From an uncultured Megasphaera sp. (GTDB lineage: Bacteria > Bacillota > Negativicutes > Veillonellales > Megasphaeraceae), in NCBI GenBank assembly GCA_937895695.1, contig CALBLM010000375.1:1-5696 (forward strand): 5,696 nt of DNA, read 5' to 3'. The position numbers and the translations under genes are program-made. Shown here in pieces: positions 1 to 5,696 of this stretch. Every line of letters begins with the position of its first letter. Within the stretch, counting starts at the first letter, position 1. Under the pieces are notes generated by a model. It was not told the DNA's origin, ran no database searches, and was given only the letters and a program-made list of their open reading frames with translations.

Positions 1-192
1 ATAACAGGAAAAGCCAATAACCTGTGTCTGAAACTTAGCAATATGGCGCAGAATATCATATATATTTTGATTAATCGTATATTCTGCTGTCATAACATCT
101 ACATTTTTTTGTCGGCAAGCCGTATGCAAACACCGCAGCGCCAACGAAGAGTGAATAAATTTAGCATTTAAAATAGTCAATAAGGTTTTCAT
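1..192 (-). CDS. B12-binding radical SAM protein (DUF4080-type), N-terminal part only
   Basis: The frame is open from an ATG at 192 down to base 1, giving 64 residues before the gene leaves the window. It starts MKTLLTILNAKFIHSSLALR, contains AEYTINQNIYDILRHI, and ends at VIGFSCY. This matches my recollection of the N-terminal cobalamin-binding Rossmann domain of the DUF4080-type radical SAM proteins common in Clostridia and Negativicutes, whose members begin with a NAKYIHSSLALR-like segment and carry an EYTIN and an IGFSCY segment. The radical SAM CxxxCxxC cluster site and the C-terminal domain would lie outside the window, so activity cannot be judged. A Shine-Dalgarno-like AAAGGA (around 204-209 on the complement) lies about 11 bases upstream. 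The gene diverges from nadE. The substrate is not known for the family as far as I can recall. The family call is fairly secure; the function is open. Confidence 0.82.
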   Translation of the reverse strand, partial: MKTLLTILNAKFIHSSLALRCLHTACRQKNVDVMTAEYTINQNIYDILRHIAKFQTQVIGFSCY

Positions 193-235
193 GAAAATTT
201 CGTTCCTTTTTCTCATTGAAAATAATAATATCCTA

Positions 236-241
236 ATTATA
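236..241 (-). promoter_or_regulatory. Putative -10 element for the leftward radical SAM gene
   Basis: The complement reads TAGTATAAT here, with a perfect TATAAT at 241-236, about 44 bases before the ATG at 192. No convincing -35 hexamer is found 16-18 bases upstream, where the sequence is GC-containing and unlike TTGACA. The match to the -10 is what is seen; promoter function is inferred. Confidence 0.45.
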
Positions 242-318
242 CTACAGGCGACTCATTTTCGCACTATCTTATTTCTGTCGGACTGAGATGACTAGCTACT
301 TTCTTTCATTTATGCTAG

Positions 319-324
319 TATAAT
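319..324 (+). promoter_or_regulatory. Putative -10 element of the nadE promoter
   Basis: A perfect TATAAT preceded by TAG. The predicted transcription start is near 331, giving a leader of roughly 29 bases before the chosen nadE start at 360. The -35 region around 296-301 (CTACTT) is a poor match to TTGACA, so the promoter may be weak or need an activator. Confidence 0.5.
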
Positions 325-336
325 ATAGTATATTAT
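320..336. promoter_or_regulatory. Palindrome over the nadE -10 and start region, possible operator
   Basis: ATAATATA (320-327) and TATATTAT (329-336) are exact reverse complements around a single central G at 328. The 8-base arms overlap the -10 hexamer and the predicted transcription start, which is where a repressor dimer would block initiation. The sequence is entirely A/T apart from the centre, so chance is a real alternative. No regulator gene is next to it. Confidence 0.3.
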
Positions 337-343
337 TTATGAA

Positions 344-350
344 AAGGAGG
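344..350 (+). promoter_or_regulatory. Shine-Dalgarno sequence that sets the nadE start
   Basis: AAGGAGG is a near-perfect anti-16S match. It sits 9 bases before the ATG at 360, 3 bases before an ATG at 354, and inside the codons that would follow the ATG at 339. That excludes 339 as the normal start and favours 360. Confidence 0.8.
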
Positions 351-359
351 CATATGCCC

Positions 360-2261
360 ATGCTGACAATCGCTCTTGCCCAATTAGAAATCCATGCCGG
401 CAATCCGCGTTACAACACAAAGGCCATGAAAAAACAAATTGCCCAGGCCAAACAAGCTGGCTGCGATGTAATTATTTTCCCAGAACTCGCTATTCCGGGA
501 TATTTTATTGGCGATGTTTGGGATCAGCCTGATTTTATCAACGACTGCGTTCGTTTTGGTGAAGAAATTCAAGCCGCATCCGATGGCATTACTATTATTT
601 ACGGCAATGTTGCTAAAGAAGAAGATCGTGTCAATCTCGATGGCCGGATGCGTAAATACAATGCTATGTTTGTTGCCCAAAACGGCAAACTCATTGCACC
701 ACAGGACTCACCATACCCATTTTATATCAAAACCTTACTTCCCAATTATCGCGAATTCAGCGACATTCGCTATTTTACATCCCTAATGGAAGTCGCTCAA
801 GAACGCCATGCCTTTCCGGAAGACTTTCTTTCACCAGTAACACTAACGTTTACCAACAACCGAACGCTACATGTCGGCCCACTCATTTGTGAAGACAGTT
901 GGGATGATAACTATCCGTTTAAACCCATGTCTTATCTAAGTCAGCATTATGATATTGATTTATTCGTCAATATTTCTAATTCGCCGTTTACGCAGGGCAA
1001 AACGCAACGACGTCACCGCCTGTTTGGAAAAGCAATTGAATCCATGCATCGTCCGGCAGTATATGTCAATTGTACAGGCATTCAAAACAACGGCAAAAAT
1101 ATTTACACCTTTGATGGCTCTAGCGGTGTTTACGATGACACTGGAACACTGCATTATGAATGCTCACCGTTCACAGAAGAACTTGCTATCATTCAATATG
1201 ATGAAACAACACATACCATTATCTCTCCGCATCATATATCGCCAGTCCGTACAACGATAGAAGATATATATCATAGTCTCCATTACGGATTGAAATCCTT
1301 TATGGAATCATTAGGCCTTAAAAAAGTTGTTATTGGCGTATCCGGTGGTATTGATTCCGCCGTCAATGCTGCATTATATGCTACAGTACTGCCGCCGGAA
1401 AATATTCTTCTTGTCAACATGCCCAGCTGCTACAATTCCGAAACGACCAAGGGACTTGCCAAACAATTAGCAGACCATATCGGCTGTTTATATACCATCA
1501 TTCCCGTGCAGGATAGTTTAGAACTCACTCGCAACCAATTCAATATGGCGATGCTATATCAAAACGATACTCCTGTCGGTCACTTACAGTTAACCAGCTT
1601 CATCGAAGAAAACATCCAGGCTCGCGACCGTTCTAGTCGAATCCTAGCTGCCGCCGCCGCTGCCTTTGGCGGTGTGTTTACGTGCAATGCGAATAAAGCT
1701 GAGTCTTCTGTCGGTTATGCCACACTTTATGGTGATAGTGCCGGATTCTTAGCTGCGACTGCCGATCTTTGGAAACATCAAGTCTATGATCTGGCACGTT
1801 ATCTTAATGCATCTGTATTCAAACGGGAAGTTATCCCACAAGGCAGTATTGACATTGTTCCCAGTGCAGAACTTTCAGCAAATCAAGATATTGACAAAGG
1901 ACAAGGCGATCCCATTATATACCCTTATCATGATTATCTGTTTGCCTCCTTTGTAGAACGTTGGCAGCGCGCTACGCCAGAATCTATTTTGCAATGGTAT
2001 GCTGACGGCACGCTGGAACAAGAAATCGGCTGTATCGTTTCCGTAAAAGATATTTTTCCCACAGCAGCCGATTTTATTACCGATTTAGAAAAATGGTGGC
2101 GTCTCATTGCCGGTTTTGCCGTGGCCAAACGCATCCAAAGTCCGCCTTTACTTTCTGTAAGCCGCCGTTCCTTCGGCAATGACCTAAGAGAATCACAGCT
2201 TACACCATATTACACAACACGGTATTTAAAATTAAAAGAACTGTTACTTCAAAAAGGCTAA
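360..2261 (+). CDS. nadE: Glutamine-dependent NAD+ synthetase
   Basis: This enzyme performs the last step of NAD+ biosynthesis in the cytoplasm: deamido-NAD+ plus ATP and glutamine gives NAD+, AMP, pyrophosphate and glutamate. With the start at 360 it has 633 residues. Residues 1 to about 280 form a nitrilase-type glutaminase domain with the expected catalytic Glu42 (FPEL), Lys124 (YIKTLLPNY) and Cys177 (LICEDSW). From about residue 295 comes the synthetase domain with the ATP pyrophosphatase loop SGGIDS (328-333), ENIQARDR, NANKAE, GYATLYGD and PSAELSANQD followed by GDPIIYPYHDYL. These last variants are those of the long form seen in Clostridia, Bacteroidetes and Negativicutes rather than the short ammonia-dependent NadE. 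The family length is as expected and the gene looks intact. An open frame continues upstream to 339, but it contains the Shine-Dalgarno sequence. It is monocistronic, ended by the stem-loop at 2303-2354. Confidence 0.96.
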   Translation: MLTIALAQLEIHAGNPRYNTKAMKKQIAQAKQAGCDVIIFPELAIPGYFIGDVWDQPDFINDCVRFGEEIQAASDGITIIYGNVAKEEDRVNLDGRMRKYNAMFVAQNGKLIAPQDSPYPFYIKTLLPNYREFSDIRYFTSLMEVAQERHAFPEDFLSPVTLTFTNNRTLHVGPLICEDSWDDNYPFKPMSYLSQHYDIDLFVNISNSPFTQGKTQRRHRLFGKAIESMHRPAVYVNCTGIQNNGKNIYTFDGSSGVYDDTGTLHYECSPFTEELAIIQYDETTHTIISPHHISPVRTTIEDIYHSLHYGLKSFMESLGLKKVVIGVSGGIDSAVNAALYATVLPPENILLVNMPSCYNSETTKGLAKQLADHIGCLYTIIPVQDSLELTRNQFNMAMLYQNDTPVGHLQLTSFIEENIQARDRSSRILAAAAAAFGGVFTCNANKAESSVGYATLYGDSAGFLAATADLWKHQVYDLARYLNASVFKREVIPQGSIDIVPSAELSANQDIDKGQGDPIIYPYHDYLFASFVERWQRATPESILQWYADGTLEQEIGCIVSVKDIFPTAADFITDLEKWWRLIAGFAVAKRIQSPPLLSVSRRSFGNDLRESQLTPYYTTRYLKLKELLLQKG

Positions 2262-2302
2262 TGATATCGTCTAATAACTAAAGAATACCTATCGATTGCA
2301 AA

Positions 2303-2354
2303 ATACAAAAGTCATCGCTCAAAGACTAGATCTGATGCGATGACTTTTTTGTAT
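2303..2354. terminator. Bidirectional Rho-independent terminator between nadE and the wzi-like gene
   Basis: ATACAAAAGTCATCGC (2303-2318) pairs with GCGATGACTTTTTTGTAT (2337-2354), the right side carrying two extra Ts. The G/C-containing core is GTCATCGC/GCGATGAC, enclosing an 18-base loop that can shorten further by TCA/TGA pairing. The plus strand has a run of six Ts (2345-2350) just after the core, ending nadE 41 bases past its stop codon. On the minus strand the core is followed by TTTTGTATTTT, ending the convergent wzi-like gene 25 bases past its stop. Confidence 0.9.
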
Positions 2355-2379
2355 CTAACGATATATACCGTATTTTATT

Positions 2380-3903
2380 TTAATACATCCACTGTAACGA
2401 TGCCGTTACAAACCGATGATATGCTGTGTCTTGACTAGCATCACGTACACGAGCTATTCCCACAGTGCCACGCAGATATGTATTCGATGTTAACTTACGT
2501 TGTCCCATTAGGGCCGTTTCATCAATGGTTGGATGATAGATGCTGCTATCTCTATTCATTTGGGTTCGCTGATAATACATGCCGATATATGCTTCATTTG
2601 GTAAATAATGTTTAACAGCACCATAATATTTACGAGCATCTTGACCCATGGCATCACCCATAATATCACCACTATACGTCCAACCATTCTGATACGTACC
2701 ATGTTGATACCAAACATCATTAGTTTGCGCCATTTCCAACGTCATATCCCAAGAGCCGTCTTTTGTCAGGCGTGGTATATACATGCCACCGCGATAGGCC
2801 CATTCGCAAGGCATTGCATGCGCCTGATCTTCACCATAGGCTTCTCCATAAAATTGTACACCTGGAAGTCGCAACCGGAAATCAAATCCGGCAATATCAT
2901 TCCAACGATCTTCTTGGGAATCTGAATTGGTACCTACAGCCCAATCCTTCCAATTTGACTTGCTTAATCCATGGTCTTTGCCACCTAGCATAGATACGCG
3001 AGATGCACCAAACGTAAAATATGATGTTGGCGTAATATCTAAACGCAATCCCAACAAACCAGCATCATCATAATCTCTCCGGTTCCACGCTGCAGCATCA
3101 GCACGCCGGTCTTTATCCAACATGCCATAAAAAGCATGAAAATCAGCCTGCCCTAAAAATCTAAAAAAACCGCCCACTTGTTTCGGCTCATTAAAATGAA
3201 GCTGCAAGGTTGTCAAGGGTTTCATATTATTACCAAGCAGCAGATTACCACTAACCCCTTGCCCCCACGTCATTGCCTGTTTACCTGCTTCTATAGCCCA
3301 AATACCCATGCGGGTTTTCATATACCCTTCTTCCAAGCTTGCCGATCCATTTTGATCCTTATCGTAACTAAAGCGTGGACGCAGCGATAATGCTAAATTT
3401 GAATTGATATTGCCGGATATTTCTACATTTGCCATGACATTTCCATCTCTGCCATAGGCATAACCATTATGATTTTCACCAAATGGTTGCCATCCAGCTT
3501 TTACATTGGAATAGCCATATCTCATCGTATCACTATGATTATAAGCTGCTTCGGCTGTAACTGTACGGATCTTAATGGGATTATCTAATTTTTCACCATG
3601 TAAAGCAGCCAATTCCGGAGCCAAATAGGTTTCCAATGCCTGCAATTGACTTTTCAAATACAACGGCATTGGCTTTTCAATTTCTTTATTTTGTGCTTCT
3701 TGAACCCATTTAGCCATTTCCATCCGACTATACGGTTTAGCTCCATTAGGCATAGACGAAATATATCCCATCCCGCTTAATTTTTCTATATACGAATAGT
3801 ATACGCTATCAACTGGCACATTTGTTGTCACACTGGATGCCATCGCACCGATAGGAAATGTTAGCATACAGGTTATCATTGCTGCTAGTTTTTTGTGTTT
3901 CAT
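2380..3903 (-). CDS. Wzi-family outer-membrane beta-barrel (capsule assembly) with SLH-like N-terminus
   Basis: The 507-residue product begins with a signal peptide: MKHKK, a hydrophobic stretch, then a probable cut after Ala22 (GAMA|SS). Residues 29-70 (VPVDSVYYSYIEKLSGMGYI, then PNGAKPYSRMEMAKWV) resemble an SLH domain, the SRMEMA segment standing where SLH domains have TRAEMA. Residues 80-100 look helical. From about 112 the chain shows alternating polar/hydrophobic strands rich in Tyr, Trp and Gly and ends in the aromatic Tyr507, as outer-membrane barrels do. The Wzi-like signatures are WGQGVSGNLLLGNNMKP (213-229) and YSGDIMGDAMGQDAR (410-424). E. coli Wzi anchors K30 capsule at the cell surface; a polysaccharide-holding role here is inferred. 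The start at 3903 is preferred over an in-frame ATG at 3924, because the Shine-Dalgarno lies between them. It follows galE by 29 bases without a visible promoter. An alternative is an OmpM-like structural porin, but the Wzi signatures argue against it. Confidence 0.85.
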   Translation of the reverse strand: MKHKKLAAMITCMLTFPIGAMASSVTTNVPVDSVYYSYIEKLSGMGYISSMPNGAKPYSRMEMAKWVQEAQNKEIEKPMPLYLKSQLQALETYLAPELAALHGEKLDNPIKIRTVTAEAAYNHSDTMRYGYSNVKAGWQPFGENHNGYAYGRDGNVMANVEISGNINSNLALSLRPRFSYDKDQNGSASLEEGYMKTRMGIWAIEAGKQAMTWGQGVSGNLLLGNNMKPLTTLQLHFNEPKQVGGFFRFLGQADFHAFYGMLDKDRRADAAAWNRRDYDDAGLLGLRLDITPTSYFTFGASRVSMLGGKDHGLSKSNWKDWAVGTNSDSQEDRWNDIAGFDFRLRLPGVQFYGEAYGEDQAHAMPCEWAYRGGMYIPRLTKDGSWDMTLEMAQTNDVWYQHGTYQNGWTYSGDIMGDAMGQDARKYYGAVKHYLPNEAYIGMYYQRTQMNRDSSIYHPTIDETALMGQRKLTSNTYLRGTVGIARVRDASQDTAYHRFVTASLQWMY

Positions 3904-3911
3904 CAAACATT

Positions 3912-3918
3912 CACCCTT
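3912..3918 (-). promoter_or_regulatory. Ribosome binding site that sets the wzi-like start
   Basis: The complement reads AAGGGTG, 8 bases before the ATG at 3903. It falls inside the codons that follow the in-frame ATG at 3924, which has no ribosome binding site of its own. Starting at 3903 also puts the Lys-rich signal-peptide head at the N-terminus. Confidence 0.7.
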
Positions 3919-3932
3919 CTTCATTTATATTT

Positions 3933-4859
3933 TTATGCATGCCATTGGTTCACATACCATTGATATGTCTTATGTATGCCTTCTTCTAACTTCATATCAG
4001 CTCGTATCTGAAGCGTTTGCACTAATGTATCACAACTCAATACCGAACGTAAAATATCTCCAGTCCGCGGTGTTGTATAGGTAACATTTGCTGCATGACC
4101 TATTGTCGTTTCAAAGGAATGAATTAAATCATTGATACTTGTTTCCTTGCCTGTCGAAACATTGATCGTATGATAGCCCTGTAATGGCAAAGCTTGCACA
4201 ATAGCTCGTGCAATATCACCAGCGTATACAAAGTCCCGTGTCTGCGTTCCATCACCAAATACGGTAATGCCTTTACCTTGGGAAAGGAGCTTGCAAAAAA
4301 TACTTACGACGCCGCCTTCTCCCTTTTCACCCTGCCGTTCACCATATACATTGGCAAAACGAAATACCGTCGCATCCATGCCATATAATTCATGATATAC
4401 CCGCAAATAATGTTCCGTCGTCATCTTCGTAATCCCATATGGCGACGTCGGCAGCAACGGTTCTGTTTCCTGCAACGGAATATGTAAATTATCACCATAT
4501 ACGGCTGCACTGGACGAAAAAAGAATATGCGGAACGTTGTACATACGGCAACATTCCAATATGTGAAGAACACCTTCCAAATTGATTTGACAATCAAGTA
4601 CGGGCTTTTCTACAGATACAGGAACCATCGTCTGTGCTGCTAAATGCACAACAGCATCAAACTGATGATGTTCAAATACATTTTTTACAGCTTCCCAATC
4701 ACAGATATCCCCTTCTATCAGTTCAATCCCGTCTGGAACATTTTCTCTTGAACCGTTTGATAAATTATCCAATACAACAGTCTTGATATTTTTTTGCTGC
4801 AACAACTGCAAGACATGGGAACCAATAAATCCGGCTCCGCCTGTTACCAATATCGCCAT
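3933..4859 (-). CDS. galE: UDP-sugar 4-epimerase (GalE-like, extended SDR family)
   Basis: The 308-residue product is a complete extended short-chain dehydrogenase/reductase. It has the NAD-binding GGAGFIGS (7-14), the acidic Asp31 after strand two (VVLDNLSNG), HLAAQ (72-76), the catalytic SSS (115-117) and YxxxK pair Tyr141/Lys145, RFANVYG (167-173), and FGDGTQTRDFVY (201-212). This pattern is that of UDP-glucose/UDP-galactose 4-epimerases of the short type (about 310 residues), which interconvert the C4 hydroxyl through an NAD-bound keto intermediate. UDP-N-acetylglucosamine 4-epimerases share these motifs, so substrate choice is not settled. The start is supported by AAAGGAGT at 4869-4876, 9 bases upstream. 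It is co-transcribed with the downstream wzi-like gene, which points to surface polysaccharide precursors rather than only galactose catabolism; no galK or galT is near. Confidence 0.9.
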   Translation of the reverse strand: MAILVTGGAGFIGSHVLQLLQQKNIKTVVLDNLSNGSRENVPDGIELIEGDICDWEAVKNVFEHHQFDAVVHLAAQTMVPVSVEKPVLDCQINLEGVLHILECCRMYNVPHILFSSSAAVYGDNLHIPLQETEPLLPTSPYGITKMTTEHYLRVYHELYGMDATVFRFANVYGERQGEKGEGGVVSIFCKLLSQGKGITVFGDGTQTRDFVYAGDIARAIVQALPLQGYHTINVSTGKETSINDLIHSFETTIGHAANVTYTTPRTGDILRSVLSCDTLVQTLQIRADMKLEEGIHKTYQWYVNQWHA

Positions 4860-4910
4860 TATTCATGTACTCCTTTGTGTTTTGACATAATTCATATACA
4901 TAACAAATAC

Positions 4911-4939
4911 ATTATACTAATACCTATCCAATTTAACAA
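4911..4939 (-). promoter_or_regulatory. Sigma-A-type promoter for galE and the wzi-like gene
   Basis: On the complement, TTGTTA (4939-4934) is followed after exactly 17 bases by a perfect TATAAT (4916-4911), itself preceded by TAG. The predicted start is near 4904, leaving a leader of about 45 bases to the galE ATG. This is the best-formed promoter in the window. Its -35 begins directly at the stop codon of the HD-domain gene, and no terminator separates the two, so read-through from the HD gene is also possible. Confidence 0.7.
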
Positions 4940-5521
4940 CTATATATTAGAACGCAGTACGAGTTTTTTTTGCCGTGCCTGTTCCATCACAACCGGTGAA
5001 ATAGATTGTGTCTTCATATCACTCATATCAGTATGCCATATATCTTTTCCCTGCTGTATGTACATAACGTAAACTCGAAAAATATCCAATTTATCCGCAT
5101 CCCGTATCATTTGGCAGAATAGACGCTGACGCGGTGTTAAATCATTCCGCAGTTCATATACATTGTGCTGTGAAATGGCCATACAAATAACCGCATCATC
5201 CTTTCTGTCTGCTAAAAAATCAGTAATATGTCCCTCATCAAACAAATACTTGACGCCATATTTAGCATGATCCATCGAACGATAGTCTACAAATGTATGA
5301 TACGTACGCAGTTGTTCAAATCGACCAATATCATGAAGCACTCCAATGAGCCATGCTACATCTCGATCGGCTGCAGATAATCCTAAAGAATCAGCAATCT
5401 CTTCACAAAGTGCACTCACCCGTAGCGAATGCGCATATTTCAACTGCACGGCATCCTCGTTTTGATCAAAACGCTTCACATAACGGCGAAACTGCAACAT
5501 AACCATTTCTCGATGTATCAT
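4940..5521 (-). CDS. HD-domain phosphohydrolase, C-terminus apparently shortened
   Basis: The 193-residue product carries a metal-dependent HD domain. Candidate ligands are His31 (KYAHSLRV), the His63-Asp64 pair (VLHDIGRFEQ) and an aspartate in IRDADKLDIFRV (Asp141 or Asp143), with further conserved-looking positions at DHAKYG (84-89) and SQHN (117-120). This resembles a Clostridia/Negativicutes family of stand-alone cytoplasmic HD proteins; the substrate, perhaps a nucleotide, is not known to me. Relatives as I recall them run about 40-50 residues further, with a segment like AFIFDLNFKYS; here the frame stops after VLRSNI, and no other frame of the next 80 bases supplies it. The catalytic residues are present, so the protein may still work. 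The frame extends to a TTG at 5569, but the ATG at 5521 has the Shine-Dalgarno. It is followed by galE after 80 bases containing a separate promoter. Confidence 0.85.
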   Translation of the reverse strand: MIHREMVMLQFRRYVKRFDQNEDAVQLKYAHSLRVSALCEEIADSLGLSAADRDVAWLIGVLHDIGRFEQLRTYHTFVDYRSMDHAKYGVKYLFDEGHITDFLADRKDDAVICMAISQHNVYELRNDLTPRQRLFCQMIRDADKLDIFRVYVMYIQQGKDIWHTDMSDMKTQSISPVVMEQARQKKLVLRSNI

Positions 5522-5526
5522 AAAAA

Positions 5527-5537
5527 CGCCCTTCCTT
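5527..5537 (-). promoter_or_regulatory. Ribosome binding site that sets the HD-gene start
   Basis: The complement reads AAGGAAGGGCG, offering two overlapping purine-rich matches 5 to 11 bases before the ATG at 5521. It lies within the 16-codon upstream extension that would begin at a TTG (5569), so that extension is rejected. Confidence 0.65.
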
Positions 5538-5588
5538 TCTATTTTTATATTCATGCATATGTAACTCAAATGCTACTACATGGTATAT

Positions 5589-5616
5589 AGTTTACCGTGT
5601 TTACATTAAGTTGCAA
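5589..5616 (-). promoter_or_regulatory. Candidate promoter for the HD-domain gene
   Basis: On the complement, TTGCAA (5616-5611) is followed after 16 bases by TAAACT (5594-5589), a 4-of-6 match to TATAAT. The start would be near 5582, leaving a leader of about 60 bases. The rest of 5570-5696 is AT-rich non-coding sequence. Confidence 0.4.
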
Positions 5617-5662
5617 AGCGTTTTTTGTGCGCATTCCCTTCCTATAAAAAAATAAAATAAAT

Positions 5663-5692
5663 ATGATATTTTTGATAATATTTCATAGACAA
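5663..5692 (-). promoter_or_regulatory. Second, more distal candidate promoter for the HD-domain gene
   Basis: On the complement, TTGTCT (5692-5687) is followed after 18 bases by TATCAT (5668-5663), a 5-of-6 match to the -10. The surroundings are so AT-rich that chance matches are likely. It lies near the window edge, so it could instead belong to the 3' flank of an unseen gene. Confidence 0.25.
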
Positions 5693-5696
5693 TAGG

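Noticed and set aside
339..359. In-frame extension of nadE to an ATG at 339, and a second ATG at 354
   Set aside because: The extension contains the AAGGAGG Shine-Dalgarno itself, and 339 has none upstream. The ATG at 354 is only 3 bases from the Shine-Dalgarno, whereas 360 is at 9 and gives the usual family N-terminus (MLTIALAQ).
949..1260. Alternative-frame open frames inside nadE on both strands (such as 508-786, 960-1154 and 1934-2179)
   Set aside because: They lie wholly inside a conserved enzyme gene and their translations show no family features.
2608..2993. Plus-strand open frames opposite the wzi-like gene (also 3178-3390)
   Set aside because: They are antisense to a well-supported gene, show no recognisable domains, and have no convincing ribosome binding sites.
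5559..5581. Small inverted repeat ATGTA ... TACAT in the HD-gene leader
   Set aside because: Only five base pairs around a 13-base loop, with no further pairing; not distinguishable from chance.
5662..5687. Imperfect inverted repeat TATGATATT ... AATATTTCATA near the right edge
   Set aside because: It needs a 2-base bulge and is almost pure A/T, so it is expected by chance; no T-tract after a GC stem supports a terminator.
1..5696. Mobile elements, CRISPR arrays, tRNA or rRNA genes, riboswitches
   Set aside because: No transposase-like frame, regularly spaced repeats, cloverleaf-like sequence or long structured leader was found; intergenic regions are short and mainly hold promoters and one terminator.

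Overview
This window reads as a chromosomal stretch from a low-GC, diderm (outer-membrane-bearing) Firmicute, most likely class Negativicutes (Veillonella, Megasphaera, Dialister and relatives). The clues are Clostridia/Negativicutes-style versions of a cobalamin-binding radical SAM protein, a long glutamine-dependent NAD synthetase and an HD-domain protein, together with a signal-peptide-bearing outer-membrane beta-barrel whose mature N-terminus resembles the SLH domain that Negativicutes use to tether their outer membrane to peptidoglycan. The genus cannot be decided from the sequence alone.

Layout. Bases 1-192 (minus) are the first 64 codons of a B12-binding radical SAM protein that runs off the left edge. 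A 167-base divergent intergenic region follows, with one promoter-like element for each direction and a nearly perfect palindrome beside the rightward one. nadE (360-2261, plus) encodes a complete glutamine-dependent NAD+ synthetase. A strong stem-loop at 2303-2354 ends nadE and, on the other strand, the leftward genes. Three minus-strand genes follow. In transcription order they are an HD-domain phosphohydrolase (5521-4940), a UDP-sugar 4-epimerase (galE-like, 4859-3933) and a Wzi-family outer-membrane barrel (3903-2380). galE and wzi are 29 bases apart and have a good promoter of their own (4911-4939), so they look like a two-gene unit. The right end (5570-5696) holds AT-rich promoter sequence for the HD gene.

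How the genes relate. The epimerase plausibly supplies UDP-galactose or a UDP-N-acetylhexosamine for surface polysaccharide, and the Wzi-like barrel plausibly holds or organises polysaccharide at the outer membrane. Nothing links these to NAD synthesis or to the radical SAM protein beyond adjacency. For four of the five genes the longest open frame is not the best start (or was not available): in nadE, wzi and the HD gene the Shine-Dalgarno sequence lies inside the 5' extension, so I moved the starts inward.

No mobile element, CRISPR array, tRNA or rRNA is visible, and no gene-free stretch exceeds 300 bases. I see no clear new biological system. The points most worth a second look are the SLH-like N-terminus on a Wzi barrel, the apparently shortened C-terminus of the HD protein exactly where the galE promoter begins, and the palindrome over the predicted nadE transcription start.
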